Shown one piece after another: positions 22,869-32,565 of a stretch of 40,311 nt of DNA. Origin of the DNA: JABLTI01 sp030629105 (lineage in GTDB: Archaea; Asgardarchaeota; Heimdallarchaeia; JABLTI01); NCBI GenBank assembly GCA_030629105.1, contig DAOVPS010000004.1:1-40311 (forward strand). The letters are read 5' to 3'. Position 1 is the stretch's first letter, and every line of letters begins with the position of its first letter. Below the pieces are notes generated by a model, which was not told the DNA's origin, did not search any database, and saw only the letters and a program-made list of their open reading frames with translations. Made by a program: the position numbers and the translations under genes.

Positions 22869-23585
22869 TCATTTCTTATTAGGACTATTAGATTTCTTTT
22901 CTTTAGGCATTCGAATCTTTTTATGCGGAACAGGTCGATCATTTCTTTTCTTATACGCTTTATACCAACGCTTAGCTTTTGATGAAATTAGTGGGTGCCT
23001 TCCGCCAACCGGAAAGGTCTCTTTCTTAAGAATCATGGAAATAACATCTTGCCAGGTTTCAGGTTCAACCAGAAAATCTGTCCAAGCTTTTCCTATTTCT
23101 TCAGCAGAGTGCCCATCACTACCTGCAGTCATTGGCAAATCTAATTTTATTGCTGCTTCATACGCCAATTTATTGAAATGCTTGAAAGTGATACAAGCAT
23201 TGATCACTTCTACTGCATCAATATTTATGTTGTAAATCTCTTCTTTAATTCCATAACGAACATAATCAAAAGGATGAGCTGCTACTGCAATTCCACCATT
23301 TCGATGAATAATATCTACTGTTTCTTTCGGAGTTAATCCCATTTCGAATTCTCCGTCTGTCACCCCATAAGCTAAAATGTGTCCTTTACAAGTCGATATC
23401 TCAATCCCAGGAACAATTATCAGGTCAGTTTCAATTTCTAAGGCTTTATGTAAGCCACCAAAAGTATCATGATCAGCAATTCCAAGACCATCTAAGCCAA
23501 TTTTTTCAGCTTGACGTATTAGTTCCTCTGGAGAATCTGTGCCGTCTGAGTAATTCGTATGAACGTGTAGATCTATTTTCACCAT
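22869..23585 (-). CDS. PHP-domain metal-dependent phosphoesterase
   Basis: A 238-residue PHP enzyme. The four metal-site motifs are present in order: KIDLHVHTNYSDGTDSPEEL at the N-terminus, ADHDTFGG, AAHPFDYVRYG and AGSDGHSAEEIG. Relatives (COG0613) hydrolyse phosphate esters, for example nucleoside 3',5'-bisphosphates. A Lys/Arg/Pro-rich tail of about 30 residues follows the domain and may bind nucleic acid. Start: ATG 23585 places the DLHVHT strand right at the N-terminus as usual; a TTG at 23594 is possible. It converges on the DUF354 gene with a 9-base gap and is followed on its upstream side by the methylthiotransferase gene on the same strand. Confidence 0.9.
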   Translation of the reverse strand: MVKIDLHVHTNYSDGTDSPEELIRQAEKIGLDGLGIADHDTFGGLHKALEIETDLIIVPGIEISTCKGHILAYGVTDGEFEMGLTPKETVDIIHRNGGIAVAAHPFDYVRYGIKEEIYNINIDAVEVINACITFKHFNKLAYEAAIKLDLPMTAGSDGHSAEEIGKAWTDFLVEPETWQDVISMILKKETFPVGGRHPLISSKAKRWYKAYKKRNDRPVPHKKIRMPKEKKSNSPNKK

Positions 23586-23645
23586 GGAAATCAACTAGTG
23601 TATAATATCTTGAATAAGCAGTATATGTTTCTATTTAATTTGTTG

Positions 23646-24923
23646 TTATATTAACGAACCCACTAAGCGAGTTTTAAGAGCGTCTGTTATCCGAATATTA
23701 TACCAGTTTCCCAGTTCTAAAGTAGGACTATCTACAGCTATTAATTTGTATGATTTATTTCGAAGTAAAGTTGCAGAGGATCTCTCATCCCTTCTTAAGG
23801 CTAAAGCAGTTCCATCCCAACCGATCCAGTTTTTATTCCGTACTAAGGTCATTTCATGGACTTTATCTGTGAGAGCAATTGATCGTTGTTTTGTAATTTC
23901 AGTTGGTAGTTTCTCTTTGGATTTGCTTGCTTCTGTTCCTTTTCTATCACCATATTTTGAGATATTCACCACATCAAATTGGATTTCATCCAATACTTGC
24001 AAGGTCTTCTTGAAATCCTCTTCTGTTTCACCTGGGAATCCTACAATAATATCTGTTGATAATGAGAGATCGATTTCTTTGCGTAATTGTTCAACTAGAT
24101 GTTTGAATTCTTTAATTGTGTATTTTCTGTTCATTTTCTTCAGAACAGAATCACTACCTGATTGCATTGGAATGTGAAGAAATGAATACACTTTGGGATG
24201 TTGTAGGTAAAATTTCAATGGTTCCAATATTCTGTAAGCATAATCAACGTTCATCATGCCAATTCGAACTAGAAAATCCTCTGGTAAATCAACAAGGCTC
24301 TCGAGTAAATGAGGTAGACTCGTGTTTGTATCTACACCATAAGACGCGGTATCTTGAGCAGTCAACCAGAGCTCTTTGCACCCTTCAGCTAAAGCAACCT
24401 TGGCTTCTTGCAGAATTTGATATGATGATTTTGATACAAGTGGTCCTTTAGCTATTCGTACAATACAATATGCACAAAGACCAGTACAACCTTTGGAAAT
24501 TTCCAAGATACCTGTTAATGGACGAGCTCTGTCTCTCAAGATTTCATCACAAAATTCCTTTTTACGAGTGATTAATTCAAAGGGTTTTCCTTCAAGAGTA
24601 CTCATTGCTGCTTGACAAATTTCTCCGAAATGATCAACTCCTAGTAATGCTGCTTGAGGTAAAACTTGGTGACACCACTCAGCCATCACTTGAGGTAAAC
24701 ACCCTGAAATAATCAATGGAGACTTTCGATAGAGTTTTTCTAACAAATCCTTGATTTTACTCTCTGTCGGAGCTTTTACCACACATGTATTAACAAGAAC
24801 AAAATCAGCTTCACTAAGTTCAGAAATCTTTTCGTACCCACACTCATGTAATAAATGACTCATTAATTCTGTTGCTGAAGTATTTGCAGAGCAGCCGAAT
24901 GTTTCAACGAAAAACTTTTCCAC
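23646..24923 (-). CDS. tRNA t6A37 methylthiotransferase (archaeal/eukaryotic MtaB, CDKAL1-type)
   Basis: A 425-residue radical-SAM enzyme that turns t6A37 into ms2t6A in tRNAs reading A-starting codons. The N-terminal MTTase domain has its three cluster cysteines in ETFGCSANTSATE, NTCVVKAPTE and SGCLPQ. The radical-SAM cluster is CTGLCAYC, here with the CxxxCxxC spacing, then IPMQSGSDSVLKKMNRKYT and DIIVGFPGETEEDF. A C-terminal TRAM domain follows (about residues 360-420, IGWDGTALALRRDE). It is full length for the MtaB/CDKAL1 group. Start: GTG 24923 with GGATGGTT upstream. Confidence 0.9.
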   Translation of the reverse strand: MEKFFVETFGCSANTSATELMSHLLHECGYEKISELSEADFVLVNTCVVKAPTESKIKDLLEKLYRKSPLIISGCLPQVMAEWCHQVLPQAALLGVDHFGEICQAAMSTLEGKPFELITRKKEFCDEILRDRARPLTGILEISKGCTGLCAYCIVRIAKGPLVSKSSYQILQEAKVALAEGCKELWLTAQDTASYGVDTNTSLPHLLESLVDLPEDFLVRIGMMNVDYAYRILEPLKFYLQHPKVYSFLHIPMQSGSDSVLKKMNRKYTIKEFKHLVEQLRKEIDLSLSTDIIVGFPGETEEDFKKTLQVLDEIQFDVVNISKYGDRKGTEASKSKEKLPTEITKQRSIALTDKVHEMTLVRNKNWIGWDGTALALRRDERSSATLLRNKSYKLIAVDSPTLELGNWYNIRITDALKTRLVGSLI

Positions 24924-25085
24924 TCTTAACCATCCTAATCAAGGCAGACTCTCTGTTCTTAATTAAGGATTTCATTTCTTTTTATTAAGAGAATCATTAA
25001 GAAATTGATATTGAATTCGTGTTATCTTTTTCTATCTTTCCGATGAATTAAAATAGTTAGAAACTTTTTCCATATGTGATTTCAA

Positions 25086-25382
25086 ATGAAAGCTGATAAA
25101 ATTTTCACAATTGCAAGTATTGCGACTTTTATTGCTTTATTACCAGCTTTGATCATTATGGAAGTGAGGGTCTTGCGGGATCTTCCTGAAGTTGCTTATT
25201 TGTTTATCATCGCTGATGTATTGCTTGTAGGTTTTATTGCTCTTGAAATCGTTTTATTAGTTAGAAAATGGAAAAAGGGTAAAGAAGAACCACTAGAAGA
25301 TCAGGAGCAAGAGATAGAAAAGATTGAAGAAGAATGGGATGAAGAGAAAGCTGATGAGCCAAAAACTAAGGAAGATGATTAA
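25086..25382 (+). CDS. Small two-helix membrane protein with acidic tail
   Basis: A 98-residue protein. Two hydrophobic helices (FTIASIATFIALLPALIIM near residues 7-26 and YLFIIADVLLVGFIALEIVL near 38-57) are followed by a basic turn (RKWKKGK) and a strongly acidic, Glu-rich tail of about 35 residues that may form a short helix. By the positive-inside rule the tail is cytoplasmic. Its stop codon abuts the ATG of the acyltransferase gene, so they form one operon. No family recognised. Confidence 0.65.
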   Translation: MKADKIFTIASIATFIALLPALIIMEVRVLRDLPEVAYLFIIADVLLVGFIALEIVLLVRKWKKGKEEPLEDQEQEIEKIEEEWDEEKADEPKTKEDD

Positions 25383-25970
25383 ATGACAGAAGACAGAAAA
25401 AACGTTAGAATCCATCCTACAGCAATAGTTGAAGATGGTGCAAAGATAGGTGAAGGAACAAGCGTTTGGCATCATGCACATGTAAGAAATAATTCGGAAC
25501 TTGGTAGAAGCTGTGTTCTTGGGAAAGGAGTGTATATTGATACCGGAGTAAAAATTGGTCATAATGCTAAAATCCAGAATAGGGTTTCGGTTTATCAAGG
25601 TGTTACAATCGGAAACAATGTTTTCCTTGGTCCACATATGGTTTTTACTAATGATTTTTATCCCCGAGCATTTAATCCGGAATGGAAAATCGTAGAGACA
25701 ATTGTGAAAGATGGTGCATCAATAGGAGCTAATGCAGTTATCATTTGCGGTCTAACAATCGGCGAATTCTGTATGATAGGATCAGGAAGTGTAGTAACTA
25801 AAGATGTTCCACCTCATGCATTGGTTTATGGAAATCCTGCTAGAATCCACGGTTATGTTTGTAAATGTGGATTTAAGAAATTTCCACTTCCAAAGAAAGG
25901 TGAAAAAGTAGATACAACCAAATTGGTTTGCGAAAATTGTGAACGTATAATGAAAGGTTGGATTGAATAA
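25383..25970 (+). CDS. Hexapeptide-repeat acyltransferase with C-terminal zinc ribbon
   Basis: A 195-residue left-handed beta-helix acetyltransferase, similar to WbpD/WlbB-type enzymes that acetylate UDP-amino-sugars for surface glycans. Hexapeptide repeats run from about residue 11 to 145 (AIVEDGAKIGEGTSVWHHAH, VYQGVTIGNNVFLGPH, GASIGANAVIICGLTIGEF). FTNDFYPRAF is a conserved active-site-region block of this subgroup. A C-terminal CKCGFKK...CENCE pair would bind zinc. The ATG follows directly on the stop of the preceding membrane protein. Acyl acceptor is not known; an N-glycan or S-layer sugar role is likely. Confidence 0.88.
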   Translation: MTEDRKNVRIHPTAIVEDGAKIGEGTSVWHHAHVRNNSELGRSCVLGKGVYIDTGVKIGHNAKIQNRVSVYQGVTIGNNVFLGPHMVFTNDFYPRAFNPEWKIVETIVKDGASIGANAVIICGLTIGEFCMIGSGSVVTKDVPPHALVYGNPARIHGYVCKCGFKKFPLPKKGEKVDTTKLVCENCERIMKGWIE

Positions 25971-26020
25971 ACCTAGTATCCTCTTATCTTTTGAAAAAAA
26001 TAAAAAGATGCAAAGACGTT

Positions 26021-28069
26021 TTATCCGTCTGTTGCTTCATGTTCTATTAAGAGTCGGAGATTGATAATTTCTTTATCAATATCTCTTTCAAATTTCTCGA
26101 TTTGATTGTGATAATCTCTCAAGATTCTTATGTAAGCATCCTTTGAAATTTGTTTTTCTCGAATGTATCTTATCCGTAAGTCTTGTATGCTTCGTTCAAT
26201 ACTTGTTCGTTTTTCTTCGTTGATTTCAATTTTCTGGATTACATCGAAGTATTTACGACCTCTCTCTTTGAGTTCTCGTTTTGTTGTGTCTAAAGATCTT
26301 ATGAGTTCTCGCATTTTAGCTTCGAGAATCTTTCTCTGCTTATCATATTCTTTTGCTTTTACCTTCTTCTTCCGACGATTTTCATCGAGATTGGTAATTC
26401 TTGTTTGAAGAGCAGTTTTCTCTTCGTATCTTTCTACGAATTGTTGTATTAAATCGATAGGAATTTCGGTTTTTTCTTCAGGAGTGATAATTACTTTCTC
26501 AATAACATCTTTTCTGAGTACTCTCGCACCGATGTAAACAAGGCAAGCAATGAAAACTATTAATGCAAGTGTTAATGGTTGTATGAAATAAGCTAAATCT
26601 GACATTAGATACCCAGCTCGAAGATTTAGATTCTCAAATGAGGTTACATTGGCTAGACTAAAGGAAACGGTATTTCGTCTACCAATTTTTAGGAAAACTC
26701 CTGTTTTATCTTCAACGTAATCGATTGCTCTGTTACCAAAAGTTACATATTGGAATCTTGCTCCTTGTGGGAAGATAATTTCTAATTCAAAATTTTGAAT
26801 GTGGAAATCGCATCGAGGTACACCAAGTGTGTTTAGAATGAATTCAGATTTTTCGAAATCTACGATTTCTTCGAGTTTCAAATTATAATCTATTTCAAGT
26901 TTCTTAGTATCCCCACCCATTAGTGGAACTCGTAAATATATATTGATTCTATTTAACGATGCTACAGGGGCTTTATTAAGTGGTGCTGGTAAATCACCCA
27001 GATGATCCGAGACTTTTGCATTTTCAGCATTATCAATAAAAATAAAGAATTCTTTCAGTGCAAAAGTAACATAGGCTGCAGGATTAACTAAGTCCCAGAT
27101 TTTTTCATCCGGATTTACACCATAACTTTGAATTGTTATTTCTTCATGTATTCTTGCATAATACCAGTTTTCTAAGATGATTTGTCTCTTATAATTTATA
27201 GCTTCAATAGGTGTAGTATGTCCTAACCAAGCACCAACTCTTCCTCTATATGCATAATCTTCAGTATCAGGATTATAGGGTTCTGAGAAATTGTATGCAC
27301 GAGCATTAAAAATAGGGGAATAAATGAATGTAGCAGAACCAGTGGTTGCATTGATTGGATAAACGTATTTTCCAATTAATCCACCATTTTCTGCTTTGTT
27401 AAAGGATGTTTGACAATTGTCTATTTTCTTTGTTAAATGTGGTATTAAGCTGAAATTGAAGAGAATTCCATTGCGCATAAATAATCCTGATACTTCACCT
27501 TCTACTTGCTCAACGTATTCTATTACAGTATATGGTCTTAAAATTGCTGAGAAGACATTGACAGTATAATACTGTGAGCTATTAGTAAGTGCAGGAACAA
27601 GGTCTACAGCATAAAATGTAAAGTCCTCATTCTCATATTCAACATAAACCTCAGTATCGTTTAAACGGTTTTCCGAAGTATACCACATTGTTCTAGCCTT
27701 CATAATGATTAGATTTGAAGACCAAATCTTAGGATAGGCAAATCGGAAAATAGGCATTGTTAGATTATCATGTTTTTCAAGCTGATAAGTATCATTAACT
27801 CCAAAGTAACCAAAATCAAATAGTGATACAGATCTAGTAACATTGATTGAAATATCCCATAAATTCATGTTAGGGATTTCACTAACATTTCCAGTAGGCA
27901 CTAAAGGCTTGTCAATGCCACCGGTAATACCTTCATCAATTGAAGGAAGAGTTGTTTCATTATCAGATTGATTATTTGCGAAACCACTAATCTGAGTCAA
28001 TGCGAATATGTTCATTGTTATTATTGTTAGTGCAAAAATGAGGAGCACTTTGTTTTTCCGACTTGACAT
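26021..28069 (-). CDS. Large membrane protein: extracellular beta-rich domain, one TM, cytoplasmic coiled coil
   Basis: A 682-residue protein with no family I can name. The N-terminus is a signal segment (KVLLIFALTIITMNIFAL). About residues 25-485 look extracellular, rich in Asn-x-Thr/Ser and aromatic residues. One membrane helix lies at about 490-512 (FIQPLTLALIVFIACLVYIG). The last ~165 residues are highly charged heptad-like helix (ENRRKKKVKAKEYDKQRKIL, RSIQDLRIRYIREKQ), so a long cytoplasmic coiled coil. This resembles an adhesion or signalling receptor linked to an internal filament or partner. Start: ATG 28069 after GAGGTCAT. It lies between other surface-protein genes. Confidence 0.75.
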   Translation of the reverse strand: MSSRKNKVLLIFALTIITMNIFALTQISGFANNQSDNETTLPSIDEGITGGIDKPLVPTGNVSEIPNMNLWDISINVTRSVSLFDFGYFGVNDTYQLEKHDNLTMPIFRFAYPKIWSSNLIIMKARTMWYTSENRLNDTEVYVEYENEDFTFYAVDLVPALTNSSQYYTVNVFSAILRPYTVIEYVEQVEGEVSGLFMRNGILFNFSLIPHLTKKIDNCQTSFNKAENGGLIGKYVYPINATTGSATFIYSPIFNARAYNFSEPYNPDTEDYAYRGRVGAWLGHTTPIEAINYKRQIILENWYYARIHEEITIQSYGVNPDEKIWDLVNPAAYVTFALKEFFIFIDNAENAKVSDHLGDLPAPLNKAPVASLNRINIYLRVPLMGGDTKKLEIDYNLKLEEIVDFEKSEFILNTLGVPRCDFHIQNFELEIIFPQGARFQYVTFGNRAIDYVEDKTGVFLKIGRRNTVSFSLANVTSFENLNLRAGYLMSDLAYFIQPLTLALIVFIACLVYIGARVLRKDVIEKVIITPEEKTEIPIDLIQQFVERYEEKTALQTRITNLDENRRKKKVKAKEYDKQRKILEAKMRELIRSLDTTKRELKERGRKYFDVIQKIEINEEKRTSIERSIQDLRIRYIREKQISKDAYIRILRDYHNQIEKFERDIDKEIINLRLLIEHEATDG

Positions 28070-28290
28070 ACTTATGACCTCTTTCAGTTTAGTAATGAGT
28101 ATAGCGTAATTAAGCTATTTTTAACTTTTTACCTATCTATGTATCTCTCATTTCCAATTTATTCAATTAAAATCTTTTTGATGATGTGGAGATTTCAATT
28201 ATTTGTAGTAATTCAAATTTCCCTTATATAAAATAGACAGATACTAAATAAAGAAAAGATAATAATAAAGAAGTGGAAGGGGGAGCTATT

Positions 28291-28818
28291 TTAGCCAGCA
28301 AATCTGCGAACGATGTTCTTCCGGTGAGAATATTTCGATCTAGTCATAGTCTCTTGACAAACTTCTTTACATTTTGAATTGGAAAGCGATCCGGTCTTTT
28401 TTGAAATACCCTTCAATAACTTTGACATTCTCAAGATATTTGGTACTATGGTAGAAATTCTGGCATTTCGTTGCAAAACAACTGCGAATATTTTGTCTGG
28501 GCTAATTTTTGTAACACCAACCAAGATGTCTTCGGGAGCTATGAATTGTACATTCTTCTCTGGTGGTAGAATGAAATCTATTTGGTTTCCAACCATACAA
28601 AGAAGGGATTTGAAAGCAGTGAGACCTACATCACCATCTTCATTTTTGGAGCTTGTAAATAAGGAATTTCCAAACAAACTGTAAATACCTATACCTAGCA
28701 CATCATCATTTATTCCCATGAATTGTCCTAGATCAGAACTCACATCAGAAGGACCTGTTATGTTTTCTAGCTCCATTTCTAAGTTCTTCATTAAACTGTT
28801 CACCTCAGCAATCTCCAT
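28291..28818 (-). CDS. Small protein, possible Roadblock/LC7-like domain
   Basis: A 175-residue protein. The central ~100 residues have the strand-strand-helix-strand-strand layout of a Roadblock/LC7 domain: VLGIGIYSLFGNSLFTSSKN, a helix around TAFKSLLCMVGNQIDFIL, PEDILVGVTKISPDKIFAVV and a final helix starting ISTIVPNILRMSKLL. Roadblock proteins regulate small GTPases and are expanded in Asgard archaea, often as lone genes. The C-terminal ~35 residues are basic. No GTPase is adjacent, so a partner would be elsewhere. The fold call is from pattern only. The flanking gaps (28070-28290 and 28819-29055) are AT-rich and show no further gene. Confidence 0.55.
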   Translation of the reverse strand: MEIAEVNSLMKNLEMELENITGPSDVSSDLGQFMGINDDVLGIGIYSLFGNSLFTSSKNEDGDVGLTAFKSLLCMVGNQIDFILPPEKNVQFIAPEDILVGVTKISPDKIFAVVLQRNARISTIVPNILRMSKLLKGISKKTGSLSNSKCKEVCQETMTRSKYSHRKNIVRRFAG

Positions 28819-29030
28819 CTAATTTGCTACAACATTAGTATGGAGGAAAGACCTCTTTTAATACAGTGAATATTCACAGCTGTATAGAGATATTACATCG
28901 ACCTTGCACTATTTCTACAATATGAATAAATTTCCCATAAAAATCTTCTGGGGATGAATTATCATCTATCTTAACTACTTTTTCAAAGTAAAAAATTCAG
29001 AAAAATTCTAATATTCTAATTACTGAATAT

Positions 29031-29039
29031 TTTATAACT
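29031..29039 (+). promoter_or_regulatory. Candidate TATA box for the first CBM9-like surface gene
   Basis: TTTATAACT lies 17-25 bases upstream of ATG 29056, with a GGGAGAG ribosome-site-like run in between (29043-29049). The paralogue downstream has a similar arrangement (TATTATATAAC, then GGGTGAGAGT). The short distance is hard to square with both TATA and ribosome site being used; one may be fortuitous. Confidence 0.3.
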
Positions 29040-29055
29040 TTCGGGAGAGCATAAA

Positions 29056-30768
29056 ATGAAGAGAACAATTTCATTGTGGTTTGTTATTGGGATAATGGTT
29101 TCTTTTTGTATTCCTATGAATCAATTTTCTAATTCATCAAAAACAAAGGATATGTTCTTTGCAGAAACAACTGGCATTCAGCAAGAATTCGAGCAATCAT
29201 TAGTTACTGATGATTGGGTTGACAGACCTATGGGAGATAAGGGAATTTGGATTATTGATCTCTTTACTTATGGTAATGCAATTGTTCTAGATGGTAATCT
29301 ATCCGATTGGGCTGGAATACCTCATGATGTTTTCAATGGAGTGGATGTATATTTAGCATATAATGAGACCTATGTCTTTGTAGCTACATCATGGGTAGAT
29401 CCATCGAATGATGGAGAAATCAGCTGTTGGAATAAAACTGGACATATAAATAGCACTCATGGAATTTGGGAGGAATTAGATGGTGCTGATGATATACTTT
29501 CAATCGGTTTTTCAAATGGTACTTATACTGATAGGTGGATTTGGACAAACTCATTGAAAGGAGATGCTAATTTTGCTTATGAAACAGACGGTATATATAC
29601 AGCTGATAGTGGAGCACTTCCGTTTATAAGAAATGAAAATCCTCTTGTTGCAGACCAACCTGGTTTTGATAATACCTCAGTAGTGATAACTGATCACACA
29701 TCAATACTAAATGGAACCCGATATTTTCAATGGTTTGATAACACTCCTGATGGTAGCCAAACTGATGTATCAATTGCTCAATCATGGAATGCTTCTGGGG
29801 ATGGAAAATATATTGTAGAATTTCTAAGGCCATTAGATACAGGATCCTATATTGATGACATCAAATTAGATTTCCTTGACCTTACAGATCAAACATTTTT
29901 TGTTGGTAGTGAAAATAAGCATGATGCATTGGACTCAGATGTTAGTGTTTATGAACTGGCATTAGCAGCAGATAATGAACCAGCTGATTTCGAGATTGAT
30001 ACTATTGTGAATGATGTTGTTGGTCCACTTTTAATCACTGGTCACTGTTATGATGATTATTATGGAACTGACATTCTTATCCATTTAAGTGGGTGGAATG
30101 ATACATATGGTCCAGGTTATATTGCTAATGCTAAATTTGGCATTAATCATTTCACTGGTGGATGGTCTTATTTGTTATATTATGATGAAAATGATATGCC
30201 TATAGGTGACCATGTTTTATCTGTGGAATTTAAACCTAAATATGACGAATCCATCAAAGTTATTCAAAATATTACAATAGATGATATAAATCCACCGCAA
30301 ATTGTAGGGTTAGTTGATCTTAATGAGAGATATCAGAATGGGGTTCCAATTGCTTTTGAATATGTACCAGTAACTGTTGGTATAAACGACAATTACGATC
30401 CAAATGATTATCTTATTGTACATTTATACTCTTGGAAAGGTGATGATGTTGCATGGATGACACCTATGCAACAATTCGCTCCTGGTAGTACAACATTTCA
30501 TGCTAACATTACACTCGATTATTCTCCTTCAGAGGATAATAATTATACCTATTTTGTTCAAGTATTTGATACAAGTAATAATAAAGCGTTATCAGAATGG
30601 TATTGGTTTTATTTGGGTGAAATACCAGCAGAAACAACAATAACACTTACAGCACCAACTACATCAATTGGATTAGGTATAACTTTCATAAGTGGATTAA
30701 TAGTAGGAACAATTGCTTTGTCTATTGTTTTTTATATATCATTTAAGAAATTTCAACGACATAAATAA
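29056..30768 (+). CDS. Secreted CBM9/DOMON-like surface protein, C-terminally anchored (paralogue 1)
   Basis: A 570-residue protein with signal peptide (TISLWFVIGIMVSFCIPM) and a C-terminal membrane helix (IGLGITFISGLIVGTIALSI) ended by basic residues. Residues about 68-300 look like a CBM9-like or ethylbenzene-dehydrogenase heme-type (DOMON-like) domain: LDGNLSDWAGIP, DVYLAYNETYVFVATSWVDP and YTADSGALPF. The C-terminal half has beta-sandwich repeats with PPQIVGLVDLNERYQNGVP. Asn-x-Thr/Ser sites are common, so glycosylation is likely. It shares block-by-block similarity with the next gene, so the two arose by tandem duplication. Ligand unknown: sugar and heme are both possible. Confidence 0.8.
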   Translation: MKRTISLWFVIGIMVSFCIPMNQFSNSSKTKDMFFAETTGIQQEFEQSLVTDDWVDRPMGDKGIWIIDLFTYGNAIVLDGNLSDWAGIPHDVFNGVDVYLAYNETYVFVATSWVDPSNDGEISCWNKTGHINSTHGIWEELDGADDILSIGFSNGTYTDRWIWTNSLKGDANFAYETDGIYTADSGALPFIRNENPLVADQPGFDNTSVVITDHTSILNGTRYFQWFDNTPDGSQTDVSIAQSWNASGDGKYIVEFLRPLDTGSYIDDIKLDFLDLTDQTFFVGSENKHDALDSDVSVYELALAADNEPADFEIDTIVNDVVGPLLITGHCYDDYYGTDILIHLSGWNDTYGPGYIANAKFGINHFTGGWSYLLYYDENDMPIGDHVLSVEFKPKYDESIKVIQNITIDDINPPQIVGLVDLNERYQNGVPIAFEYVPVTVGINDNYDPNDYLIVHLYSWKGDDVAWMTPMQQFAPGSTTFHANITLDYSPSEDNNYTYFVQVFDTSNNKALSEWYWFYLGEIPAETTITLTAPTTSIGLGITFISGLIVGTIALSIVFYISFKKFQRHK

Positions 30769-30866
30769 GACAAATATTCCTATTTTTATTATTTTTTCAG
30801 AAAAAATCGATACATTTTTTTTATTAAACAACAATTATTATATAACAACTTTAATTGGGTGAGAGT

Positions 30867-32546
30867 ATGCGTAATAAGATTTTACTATTAATTTTGTTTT
30901 CAACATCACTTATTTTTCCTTTTATTATTGGTAATTCTGGTAAACAAATGAATGAAGCAACCATCAAAAGCATTCCAAATGTTATCGATCAATCATTAAC
31001 TCCCAATAGTGGTCCACTTGGAGTCAATGGTATTTGGGCAATTAATTTGAGTTCATATAGTAATTCAATTTCTTTGGATGGCAATCTAACCGATTGGGAT
31101 GGGATCCCAAAAGAAGAATTTGATGATATGGAGATTTCTTTAGCGTTTGATGAAAATTTTGTTTATATTGCAGTTCAATGGGAAGATTCAACGCTTGACA
31201 ATGAAATTGGTAAATGGAACAAAACTGGTATGATAAATGCTGATGATGCTCAGTGGGAATTCATTGGTGGGAAAGATGATCAGCTTAAAATTGGATTTCA
31301 TATAGGACCGGAAAATGACTACTGGGTTTGGACCTCATCGAACATTACAATTGATCCTTACGTTTATGAAAGTGAAGGAAATTATACTGCCGATAGTGGG
31401 GATCTACCATTTGTGATGAATACTAATGGAACCGATTTTGAAGGGAATGTTAAACCCATATACGATAATGATCAATTACCAATTGTGGATTGGGGAGTAA
31501 TTCCAGTTTCAACATGCTTTGATGCTTATTTCCCAAATACACCTACAGGTAGCCAAACAGATGTTTTAGTTGCCTCGGATTGGAACAATACTAAGATGAA
31601 TCGTTACACGTTGGAATTTAAGAGAGCATTGAATACCGGTCAAATAGATGATATAGAATTCGATTTTGGACTAAGTAATTTTAATTTCTTCATTGGAAAA
31701 ATCGATGGTGAAATCACTGAATACTTCTATTTCGCTAATTATGATTATCGAATTTCAACGGAAAATGAAATCCCAACACTGACATTTGATGTAATTCCTG
31801 GCTTAGTTACAGAGTCATTGTTGATTGGAGGGATAGTCTATGATGACTATGTAAACTATGATTTTACAGTTAACGTTACTTGGGAATATACTCCTGAAAC
31901 AGAATATATCGATTACCCCGTAGTTAATCATTTAACAGGTCAATGGTCTTACTTACTTTCATATAATTATTATTACATGCCTCTTGGTTGGCAAGATATC
32001 ATCATAACATTTGATCCAAAATATGATGACCCGATAATTATGAATCAAACAACATCCTTTGATGATATCGATCCACCAGAGATTCTTGGAATAGTAGATA
32101 TGGGTAACAGATATCCAGATGGTGTACCGATTGATGAAGAATATGTTCCTATAACTATAGGAATAAGAGATAATTATGACATCACGGACAACTTAATTGC
32201 TCAACTCTATGCATGGAAAGATGATGGGATTACTACATTGTATCCTATGGATCAATTTTCATCTGGTGGAACTACATTCTATGTTGATTTATACCTAAGT
32301 TATGACCCATTAGCTGAGAATTTGTACACATACTTTGTACAAGTCTGGGATACATCTAACAACAAAATCACATCAGAATATTATACGTTTTTTGTCGGCG
32401 AAGGATCATCATCACCACCAACAACAATAACACTAACAGCAACCATTGATATTGGAATACCATTTATTGAGATAATAATTATTGGTTCGATAGCAATATC
32501 ATTGATGACGTATTCCATTGTGAGAAAAGTTAAGCGAAAAAGATAG
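30867..32546 (+). CDS. Secreted CBM9/DOMON-like surface protein, C-terminally anchored (paralogue 2)
   Basis: A 559-residue paralogue of the preceding gene. Signal peptide NKILLLILFSTSLIFPFII; LDGNLTDWDGIP, YTADSGDLPF and PPEILGIVDMGNRYPDGVP match the same blocks in paralogue 1 in order; a C-terminal helix (IPFIEIIIIGSIAISLMTYS) and VKRKR tail anchor it. Start: ATG 30867 with GGGTGAGAGT directly before it; the TTG at 30855 overlaps that site. It follows paralogue 1 by about 100 bases, with a T-rich stretch (possible terminator) and its own TATA-like box (30836-30846) between them. The two could form hetero-oligomers or display variants on the surface. Confidence 0.8.
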   Translation: MRNKILLLILFSTSLIFPFIIGNSGKQMNEATIKSIPNVIDQSLTPNSGPLGVNGIWAINLSSYSNSISLDGNLTDWDGIPKEEFDDMEISLAFDENFVYIAVQWEDSTLDNEIGKWNKTGMINADDAQWEFIGGKDDQLKIGFHIGPENDYWVWTSSNITIDPYVYESEGNYTADSGDLPFVMNTNGTDFEGNVKPIYDNDQLPIVDWGVIPVSTCFDAYFPNTPTGSQTDVLVASDWNNTKMNRYTLEFKRALNTGQIDDIEFDFGLSNFNFFIGKIDGEITEYFYFANYDYRISTENEIPTLTFDVIPGLVTESLLIGGIVYDDYVNYDFTVNVTWEYTPETEYIDYPVVNHLTGQWSYLLSYNYYYMPLGWQDIIITFDPKYDDPIIMNQTTSFDDIDPPEILGIVDMGNRYPDGVPIDEEYVPITIGIRDNYDITDNLIAQLYAWKDDGITTLYPMDQFSSGGTTFYVDLYLSYDPLAENLYTYFVQVWDTSNNKITSEYYTFFVGEGSSSPPTTITLTATIDIGIPFIEIIIIGSIAISLMTYSIVRKVKRKR

Positions 32547-32565
32547 TACAATAGTTCTATCTTCT

